This document shows, piece after piece, positions 14,475-20,880 of a stretch of 20,880 nt of DNA. Origin of the DNA: a virus; IMG/VR virus record IMGVR_UViG_3300002140_000154, positions 1 through 20,880 of that record; one strand, given 5' to 3'. Position 1 is the first letter of the stretch; each line of letters begins with the position of its first letter. The position numbers were made by a program, and so were the translations under genes. Below the pieces are notes generated by a model. The model was not told the origin of the DNA. It was given only the letters and a program-made list of their open reading frames with translations, and did no database searches.

Positions 14475-15398
14475 TTATGCCAATGTGTGTGTATTAAAAT
14501 ATGACGGAGCAGCTACTGTAACTCCGCTATTTGCACGATAATGTTGTATTATACTTTCAAGTCTACCGTCAACGTTATTATCAATATTGTTGTCAAATAC
14601 TACATCGTTAAATTCAATTCTAAAAATAATACGTGTATCAATATCAGAACGTGCTTTAACAGTATAAATATTACCAGCGTATACTGCACTATATGTACCG
14701 CTGCCTACTTTTGTGTATATATCTTGATACGCACTTGTTAAATCGTAATTGCCAATCGACGAGCCACCGCCAGTAGTTGAAACTGTTGTTTCTGCACTAA
14801 ATTTAATTGTTCCTACTTGCGAACATAATTGATTCCAGTCTAATCCTTTAGGAGTTACTGCTCCAGTATTATTAGCACTTATTCTAATTTCGCCGCCTGT
14901 ATTAAAGAAAAAGCGTCTGGCGTTGGCTGAACTAAATGTAGCAGTTACTTCGTGATAAATCAAACCATTCCATGTACTAGATCTAGCACTTGATATTGCA
15001 GGTTCTAATGCAGCTTGTGTAGGATGCATTACTGCTTTATCCGCTTGGACTTGTGCCATAAGGCCTTCAAAATCTAAAATGCCTTTCTTAAATCCATCTG
15101 GGTCGATACTAGTGATACCAGCATTACTAACAAATGTACTTGTTGCCTCAGCAACTGTATTAAGATTTTGTACAACTTCAGCAATGCCAATATCGCCTGC
15201 GCCTACTTGGTGAACTCTTGCTTTAAGAATGTCTGCATATATTGTGTTAATATCCGCAGCTTCAACTACGTCTCCGGTGTTGTTAACTGGTAAACTAGTA
15301 ACAGGCTGTCCGTAACCGTTTTGTCCAGAACCTGTGCCTAATATAAGTGCAATACTAGATTGTAAATTGTTAATTCGTGCTGCTGTAATATCTGCCAT
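14475..15398 (-). CDS. Tail-fibre-like virion protein (short paralogue)
   Basis: 307 aa, ATG at 15398 with AAGGA (15405-15409) 6 nt upstream. The Shine-Dalgarno overlaps the stop of the upstream gene. It corresponds to the N-terminal 300 residues of the 745-aa neighbour: ITAARINNLQSSIALILGT, NGYGQPV, KARVHQVGA, STWNGLIYHEVTATF, ARRFFFNTGGEIRISA and SIGNYDLTSAY. I recognise this ARR-x-FFN-x-GGEIR type from structural proteins of marine T4-like phages, where it is usually called a tail-fibre-like or hypothetical virion protein. It has no Ig-like extension and no catalytic motif. It is likely a late structural gene read from an upstream promoter. Confidence 0.75.
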   Translation of the reverse strand: MADITAARINNLQSSIALILGTGSGQNGYGQPVTSLPVNNTGDVVEAADINTIYADILKARVHQVGAGDIGIAEVVQNLNTVAEATSTFVSNAGITSIDPDGFKKGILDFEGLMAQVQADKAVMHPTQAALEPAISSARSSTWNGLIYHEVTATFSSANARRFFFNTGGEIRISANNTGAVTPKGLDWNQLCSQVGTIKFSAETTVSTTGGGSSIGNYDLTSAYQDIYTKVGSGTYSAVYAGNIYTVKARSDIDTRIIFRIEFNDVVFDNNIDNNVDGRLESIIQHYRANSGVTVAAPSYFNTHTLA

Positions 15399-15407
15399 GA
15401 TGGATCC

Positions 15408-16889
15408 TTATACCTTAAGTACGCATTCGACTAATTTTTCACCCTCATCGCTGTTACTTTCTAAAGCAACTCCAACTAATGCTGTTGTTGCAAGTGTAGT
15501 GGCTACGCCGTCTGCCATTGCATATATTGCTTGACCCTTAACAACTGCACCCTTAACTCTTACAGGAACTCGTCCTTTAAGTGCTATATATTGCCCTTCA
15601 GCTTCACTATTCATCATAATTGCTGGATTTGTTGAAACAACTCCAATGCAATGATTACTTGATGTTGCAGGTTCTACTTCATGATCTTCGCATTTACACA
15701 CTGCTACTGCTGTGCCAGGTGCTAATTCTTCTGCTGTAGTATATTTTTCTGCTAAGTCAGCATAACGTGCTTGTGTTGCAGTACCTTGGAATAGATTTGC
15801 AGCAATGTTACCTGTTGCATCTCTAACTGCAACTGTATTGTTTGTTGCACTTGAACTTGCACTGCGGAAATCGCTACCAACTCTTAATGTAGCTGCTTTA
15901 GTTGCTTCGCCTGTAAAGGTCGCTGCATACACATTTGAAAATCCAAAACTAGCAGATCCTAATGTAAATGTATTATCAGCAGCTGGAACTATTCCAGTTG
16001 ATTGCACTGTTGCAACATGTGTTAATGCGCCTGCGCCGCTAGTAACTTTAAACTTAATTACACCGTTAGTAGTAACGTTTTGAATAACTCCATCAAACCC
16101 ATTTGTATCAACTATAAGTTGGAAATCGTTTGAATCGCCAATTAATATACCATCGTCTGGTATTTCAACTGAGCTTGTAAATATTGTGTTACCTACACCA
16201 GTTTGTACAAAGTTTGCAGCAGCAATACCACCTAATTTATCAGCATTTGTTGCAGTGCCATGGAATCTATCAGTAGTACTAGTAACACCGGCTGTTGCTA
16301 ATTTAGTATTTCTTAGTGTAATACCTTTATAAATTCTGTCGAATCCTTGTGCAATTAGTGCTGTTTGGCTTGCATTTAAATCAAATTGCGTTGGGCTTAT
16401 AACAAATATAGTTTCGTCTTCAATAACAGAGGCAATTAATCCTCTTGTAGCACTTGTAGTATCAAGAACTTCAAGGCTTTGCATTTGGGTTACGCCTTCG
16501 CCTGCGTTCTGTGGCCCTATAAGTACAAAGTTTGTACCGTTGTACACATATAACTGATCATTACCGGTATCCCACCAAAAATCAGCAGTAGCTAATCCTG
16601 TTGGCTCTGTTGCGCCAACTTCGGCGCCGCCTGTAGTGCGCCACTTTGCGCCATCATAAAATTTTAATTTACTTGTGCCGCTGTCGAACCAAACTTGACC
16701 GCTAATTGGTCTACTTGGCTGATTTGCTCCGCTAAAGTTTTCAAGCAAGAACAAAAAGTTTTCATTTTGTATTTCGCCGTAACCTGCGTAGTTTTTACCG
16801 ATGAATTTAAGGTCAGTTGTTTGGTCAACTGTACCATCTTCCACTGTAGTTAACAGTGTGTTGTTATATCTGTCTATTGCATATGCCAT
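15408..16889 (-). CDS. Tail-fibre/spike-like virion protein with chaperone-like C-terminus
   Basis: 493 aa, ATG at 16889. The N-terminus is paralogous to the two proteins upstream (DRYNNTLLTTVEDG, NYAGYGEIQNENFLFLLENF, GQVWFDSGTSKLKFYDG), with a second W-D unit ADFWWDTGNDQLYVYNG. The middle is Ala/Thr/Gly-rich, probably beta-helical shaft. The last 120 residues start YADLAEKYTTAEELAPGTAV and contain GVVSTNPAIMMN and ALKGRVPVRVKG. That pattern resembles C-terminal domains of phage tail spikes that fold as intramolecular chaperones (Peptidase_G2-like), though no catalytic residue can be assigned. A late-type promoter is 29 nt upstream of the ATG. Confidence 0.75.
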   Translation of the reverse strand: MAYAIDRYNNTLLTTVEDGTVDQTTDLKFIGKNYAGYGEIQNENFLFLLENFSGANQPSRPISGQVWFDSGTSKLKFYDGAKWRTTGGAEVGATEPTGLATADFWWDTGNDQLYVYNGTNFVLIGPQNAGEGVTQMQSLEVLDTTSATRGLIASVIEDETIFVISPTQFDLNASQTALIAQGFDRIYKGITLRNTKLATAGVTSTTDRFHGTATNADKLGGIAAANFVQTGVGNTIFTSSVEIPDDGILIGDSNDFQLIVDTNGFDGVIQNVTTNGVIKFKVTSGAGALTHVATVQSTGIVPAADNTFTLGSASFGFSNVYAATFTGEATKAATLRVGSDFRSASSSATNNTVAVRDATGNIAANLFQGTATQARYADLAEKYTTAEELAPGTAVAVCKCEDHEVEPATSSNHCIGVVSTNPAIMMNSEAEGQYIALKGRVPVRVKGAVVKGQAIYAMADGVATTLATTALVGVALESNSDEGEKLVECVLKV

Positions 16890-16917
16890 TATTATGTAAC
16901 CCCTAGTGCTATTATAT

Positions 16918-16925
16918 TATTTATC
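16918..16925 (-). promoter_or_regulatory. T4-like late promoter box GATAAATA
   Basis: The minus strand reads GATAAATA, an exact fit to NATAAATA. It begins 4 nt after the stop of the upstream structural gene (16930) and ends 29 nt before the ATG at 16889. This is close to the 25 nt of the box at 14437-14444. Confidence 0.65.
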
Positions 16926-16929
16926 GTTT

Positions 16930-18840
16930 TTACGGATACACAGTTATTGACTGGTATGCCCAAGTAGTTCCGTTAGATTTATATGTCATTAGTGTTCTAG
17001 CCGGTGTAAGAACAACTAGTCCGCTTGCACCTTCGGCAGCAAAGCTAACGTCTTGAACTACTGATTCGTTCTGAGTTCCATTACTATCGACAGCAATATA
17101 ACTTACATTTTTTGCACTTTCAACATCTACACCTTGCACTGTTGCTCCAGCATAAGATGTTGTATGTATACGTGCAATTTTATTAGTGTTTAGAGTTGCT
17201 GCTGGATATAAATCATCTAAATATCCTGCTACTGCATTTTGTAGTGTTGCATCAGTTCCAAGTCCAGTAATATCCATACTGAATACAATAGTTTCTGTTA
17301 CTATTTCTTCATCTACATATTCTTTTGTTGTGACTGTACCAGCTGTTGATTCTGTTGCAGATAATTCAGCTGCTTTTCTTGCACTAACTGCTTTTCCCAC
17401 ACCAGTAATTTTTTGGGCATCAGTTATATTAATAGCTGCGCCTGCAGTAATTGCAATACCGTTAGTTGATGTAATTGCCATATCATTAGTAGAACTAATA
17501 ACTTTACCGTTAATGTTAATTTCATCAACTTGCAATACTGTTAATGTACCGATTTGATCTAAGTCTAGTGCTTTAGTAATATTTACTAAGCTAGTATTTG
17601 TAAGTTTATCAACGCCGCCAATTTTGTAACTTTGTGTACTGTTTAATAAATCAAAGTTTACATTTGAAGTAAATGCATTAGTAGCAACCTTCCAAAGAAT
17701 ATCTTTGCTACCGTTTTTGCTATTAACCTGTATACCCGAAGCATCTGCTTGTGCATCTGTAAGTTCTGTACTATCATTTAGTACGCCAATTTCAATAACT
17801 TTATCTTCAACTCTTAGTGTTTGAACATCTAATGCTACTCTTGCGCCTTCAACAATTAAATCGCCAGTAACACGCAGATCGCCTGCAACGTCTAAGGTGT
17901 ATTCCGGAAGTCTATTAGTTGTAAAAATACCAACTCTAGCTGTACTTGCATCAATATAAATTGCATCAACTGAAATAGCACCAAACGTACTTGACTTAAC
18001 CCGTAAACTTAAATCGTGATCAGTAAGTTGGTTTTCAATATAAAATCTAGGACCTACAACTTTTTGTACGTTGTTTTGTGATAGGCCAATTGTTAAACCG
18101 CCTGAGTTTTGAATTGTTAGTGTGCCTGTTGTAATACCATTTGCAGTTGATGGAAGGAAACTGTCAGCAGCTCTAACTACGCCACCAGCAGTAACAAGAG
18201 AGTTTGCAGAATCTGCAATTCCTCTAAATTTAAAATTAGCAGTATCAATTATGTTCATTCCAACTCTAATAATACCGTTAGGATTTGATGCTGTAACAAG
18301 GCCTAAAATGCGCTGTGCATAAATTGGAGTAAATTCGATATTACTAATTACTGCCGATAATATTCCACCTACATACAAATATGCAACAGTGCGTGAACGG
18401 CTTTGTGAATCAAGAATACTACCTATTTCAAATCCACTTTTGCCTTGAGTTACTGTATATTGCGGCCCCATAAGCATTAAGTCAGTACCGTCAAATGCAT
18501 ATACTTGATTGTTTAGATTATCAATCCACACATCGCCTGCAACCATTTGTGGACGAGTATTTTGTACAATTGGGCCTCCACTAGCCTTCCATTGTGTTCC
18601 ATCATACACCTTTAATCGCTGATCACTACTGTCCCACCAAAGTTGTCCTGTTAAAGGATTACTCGGTGCAGCACTATTATTAAAATTTTCTAATAGTCTA
18701 ATAAAGTTTTCGTTAAAATATTCGCCGTACCCTGAATAGTTTCTACCAACTAATGTAAGGTTTGTACTAACAGTATCAATTTGACCATCGATTAGATCTA
18801 GCAATAATGTACCGTCTGTTTTGTTTAGTTGATAACTCAT
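16930..18840 (-). CDS. Tail-fibre-like virion protein (middle paralogue)
   Basis: 636 aa, ATG at 18840, one base after the stop of the upstream gene, with GGAG 6 nt before the ATG. The N-terminal 130 residues match both neighbours: NYSGYGEYFNENFIRLLENF, then GQLWWDSSDQRLKVYDG and GDVWIDNLNNQVYAFDG. The centre is low-complexity Thr/Ala/Asp-rich with DLRVTGDLIVEGARV and QTLRVEDKVIEIG, the type of strand pattern seen in trimeric fibre shafts. The C-terminus (AARKAAELSATESTAGTVTTKEYVDEEI onward) is probably a different tip domain, ending SNGTTWAYQSITVYP. No collar or enzymatic motif was seen. Confidence 0.75.
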   Translation of the reverse strand: MSYQLNKTDGTLLLDLIDGQIDTVSTNLTLVGRNYSGYGEYFNENFIRLLENFNNSAAPSNPLTGQLWWDSSDQRLKVYDGTQWKASGGPIVQNTRPQMVAGDVWIDNLNNQVYAFDGTDLMLMGPQYTVTQGKSGFEIGSILDSQSRSRTVAYLYVGGILSAVISNIEFTPIYAQRILGLVTASNPNGIIRVGMNIIDTANFKFRGIADSANSLVTAGGVVRAADSFLPSTANGITTGTLTIQNSGGLTIGLSQNNVQKVVGPRFYIENQLTDHDLSLRVKSSTFGAISVDAIYIDASTARVGIFTTNRLPEYTLDVAGDLRVTGDLIVEGARVALDVQTLRVEDKVIEIGVLNDSTELTDAQADASGIQVNSKNGSKDILWKVATNAFTSNVNFDLLNSTQSYKIGGVDKLTNTSLVNITKALDLDQIGTLTVLQVDEININGKVISSTNDMAITSTNGIAITAGAAINITDAQKITGVGKAVSARKAAELSATESTAGTVTTKEYVDEEIVTETIVFSMDITGLGTDATLQNAVAGYLDDLYPAATLNTNKIARIHTTSYAGATVQGVDVESAKNVSYIAVDSNGTQNESVVQDVSFAAEGASGLVVLTPARTLMTYKSNGTTWAYQSITVYP

Positions 18841-18841
18841 G

Positions 18842-20880
18842 TTATGCTCCAGTATAGATAATGTAATTGACTGCTAAGAAAGGATTCATAACATCTAATG
18901 GTGTTCCTAGTGTTGCATCTGTTTTGACGCCGCCGCTTGCAGCAATACCTTGTGTACCGCCTAATCCGGGCTCAATAGGTAATGTAATAGCATTTTCATC
19001 TACAGGTTCACCGGCGCCTACTCTAATTCCGTAGAATTGTGTACCGCTTTCGCCTTCTAAATCGTGTTCGTGTTCTGGTAAATTATCAGTTGCAATAGTT
19101 TTTGTTTCTGTTCCTGCGTTTCCGCCAATTGCATCAGCAGCAATACCAGTCACTCTGTTTGCACTTGGGCCGCCCATGTTGTCAAGACCTAGTGCAAAAC
19201 GTCCTCTAAAGTCTGGCAACGTAAAATAAGCAACACCGTTATCACTAACTAAACTAGGATCTTTAAAGTTATGTTGTATTGCTAACCATAGCAAATTGTA
19301 GTCAGATTTTTTAATTTCACTACCGTCACATAACAACCAACCTGTTGGTGCTTCTTCGCCTCCATATGGCATCATTGCGCCTGCTGGAACAAGAGGAATA
19401 GATTTTAAGAAATTACGTTTTGTAATTCTGTATACGCCAGTTGTGCCTGTAGTTACATTTAATAGTAATTCGTCTGCATTTCCTGCATCGTATGTTACAG
19501 TTTTATTTGAGATAAAACTGTTTGCAATACTTACATTGAATGTTTTTGTACTGCCGCCAGTTTGTCCGTCAAATTCAAAACTTGCAGGATTAACGTCGCC
19601 GCTTAGTGCAAAAGTTGTAGCACTTGCTAGTCTGTCGGCACTGCCTGCTCTACCGCTAACTGTACCACTTACGTTTCCTTGAAGGTTGCCAAAGAATGTT
19701 GTAGCATATATTTGATCATATTTGTTATTTGTAGTACCGATATTTCTTGCACTAGGAGTATCAGGTGCAATATTACCAGTTTGTAATATGCCGCCGATGT
19801 CAACATCGCCGCCTATGTATGCATTAAGTGCAACGCCGATACCACCTGTTGTAATAATACTACCAGTTCCGATTGATGTAGAGTTAATTATACTTGTAAG
19901 TTGTAGCACTCCAGTTTCAGCTTCGCCTACTTTAGGAGAAAGTTTAATATTTCCTTTAATATCAACTGCTTGTTCGGGTGCGCCGTTATTGAATCCTACA
20001 TTGCCGTCACTGTTAATGCTCATAACTGTAGGAGTTAAGTTACCGTTACGCATTCTAATGTCAATACTCGATCCACTTGTGTTATGTTGTATAACGCCTG
20101 TTTCGCCGTCAATACCTAAACTTAGTTGGCCGCCTGTACCTATTTTAATACCGTCATTGCTTTTAACACTTAATTGAAAATCTGTGCTACTTGCAGCATT
20201 GCCTCTTAAGAAATTACTTGCCGGAATCGATACATTTCCTACAACTAGTGCTTCTGCTTTTTCGGCAGTTCCGTAATATTTTAATGCCTGTGTACCTACA
20301 ATTGCTTCATTAGCAATATTCATACCAGGGTTAATACCTGTTCTAAATCCTTTAATCGACGTTTTTGGTATAAAACCTTGACTACTAATAATAATTACTG
20401 GCTGATCTTCAACTTTAATTGATAGTACATTGTAAGTTACGTCGTCAACGCCAACAATTGCTTGTGCTTGGGCGCCTGTTAATAGACCGTCACTAAAGTC
20501 TGGGCCTACAAGTACCCAAGCTGATCCAGTAAACAAATAAAGTTGTTGACTTTCAGTGTTGACCCACAAGTCGCCTGCGCTTGAATTTGCCACTGCCGGA
20601 GCTGCACTGGCTTTTTTAAGTCCGCCACTTGCTACCCAATTAGTTCCGTCATATACCTTAAGTTGGTCAACGCCCGAGGTAGTATCATACCAAAGTTGTC
20701 CTTCAACTGGGCGTGGTGGCGCTGTTGTATTTGCAAAATTTTCTAATAGATGTAAGAAATTGGTGTTTATAGAAGAACCGTATGCTGTTTCGCCCCTACC
20801 TGGAAAATTTAAAGTAGTTTCGCTATTAAGTGTGTTATCTTCAACTGTTATGACACCTTTGTTAACAGTGTCAGTGTAAC
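18842..20880 (-). CDS. Short-tail-fibre-like protein with C-terminal collar domain, N-terminus cut by window edge
   Basis: The open frame reaches the right edge (first full codon 20878), giving 678 visible residues. The GTG at 20593 is internal, because paralogy with the other two genes begins upstream of it (NFLHLLENF, GQLWYDTTSGVDQLKVYDG). By comparison only a few residues are missing. A second unit, GDLWVNTESQQLYLFTG, follows. The last 184 residues form a phage tail-collar domain: PAGAMMPYGGEEAPTGWLLC-D-G, then YFTLPDFRGRFALG, LPEHEHD (His pair) and the closing NPFLAVNYIIYTG. Collar domains end short tail fibres of T4 gp12 type, which bind host surfaces irreversibly; the HEH residues may bind a metal as gp12 does. 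It is the best-identified structural gene. Confidence 0.85.
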   Translation of the reverse strand, partial: YTDTVNKGVITVEDNTLNSETTLNFPGRGETAYGSSINTNFLHLLENFANTTAPPRPVEGQLWYDTTSGVDQLKVYDGTNWVASGGLKKASAAPAVANSSAGDLWVNTESQQLYLFTGSAWVLVGPDFSDGLLTGAQAQAIVGVDDVTYNVLSIKVEDQPVIIISSQGFIPKTSIKGFRTGINPGMNIANEAIVGTQALKYYGTAEKAEALVVGNVSIPASNFLRGNAASSTDFQLSVKSNDGIKIGTGGQLSLGIDGETGVIQHNTSGSSIDIRMRNGNLTPTVMSINSDGNVGFNNGAPEQAVDIKGNIKLSPKVGEAETGVLQLTSIINSTSIGTGSIITTGGIGVALNAYIGGDVDIGGILQTGNIAPDTPSARNIGTTNNKYDQIYATTFFGNLQGNVSGTVSGRAGSADRLASATTFALSGDVNPASFEFDGQTGGSTKTFNVSIANSFISNKTVTYDAGNADELLLNVTTGTTGVYRITKRNFLKSIPLVPAGAMMPYGGEEAPTGWLLCDGSEIKKSDYNLLWLAIQHNFKDPSLVSDNGVAYFTLPDFRGRFALGLDNMGGPSANRVTGIAADAIGGNAGTETKTIATDNLPEHEHDLEGESGTQFYGIRVGAGEPVDENAITLPIEPGLGGTQGIAASGGVKTDATLGTPLDVMNPFLAVNYIIYTGA

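Noticed and set aside
18842-20593. Collar protein beginning with GTG at 20593
   Set aside because: The frame continues upstream to the edge, and the shared N-terminal module of the three paralogues lies in that part.

Overview
The window looks like part of an AT-rich marine T4-like myovirus genome (Caudoviricetes; a cyanophage or pelagiphage type virus is the best guess, host not resolved). The evidence is a run of tail-fibre-like proteins of the kind found in marine T4-like phages, a tail-collar protein, late-promoter-like NATAAATA boxes, and a dense block of small enzymes typical of such genomes. All genes lie on the minus strand, so transcription runs from the right edge to the left edge. 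No tRNA, integrase, transposase or CRISPR array was seen.

Right half (20880 down to 12175): virion adsorption proteins. Three tandem paralogues (20880-18842, cut by the edge; 18840-16930; 16889-15408) share an N-terminal module with repeated W-D...L-x-x-Y-x-G units. The first ends in a phage tail-collar domain like T4 gp12, and the third ends in a tail-spike-like C-terminal domain. Two further paralogues follow (15398-14475 and 14412-12175). The second of these carries a long C-terminal extension of Calx-beta-like and Ig-like domains, including a 267-bp in-frame tandem duplication. Two late-promoter-like boxes lie just upstream of two of these genes.

A strong sigma70-type promoter (TTGACA, 17 bp, TATACT) at 12135-12163 separates the virion genes from the left half. 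From there, 12108 down to 1 is an almost gapless chain of translationally coupled genes: a small conserved-looking protein, two DxD glycosyltransferase-like paralogues, an unknown protein, a second pair of DxD glycosyltransferase-like paralogues bracketing a twitch-type radical SAM enzyme, a methyltransferase, a small broken gene, a nitroreductase-like enzyme fused to a phage N-terminal domain, a SPASM-type radical SAM enzyme, a possible ParB-like protein, a 2OG-Fe(II) oxygenase, a second twitch-type radical SAM enzyme and a second, truncated 2OG-Fe(II) oxygenase. Together these look like a chemical modification module (hydroxylation, radical chemistry, methylation, glycosylation). Its target could be the adjacent tail proteins, a surface glycan or a host component, but the sequence does not say which.

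The most unusual single observation is at 5503-5761. A small gene with ATGA couplings at both ends is put out of frame by a 37-bp tandem repeat whose two copies encode the same 12 residues and differ only at four synonymous third positions. This points to a recombination or assembly joint between two diverged alleles rather than a simple slippage duplication.
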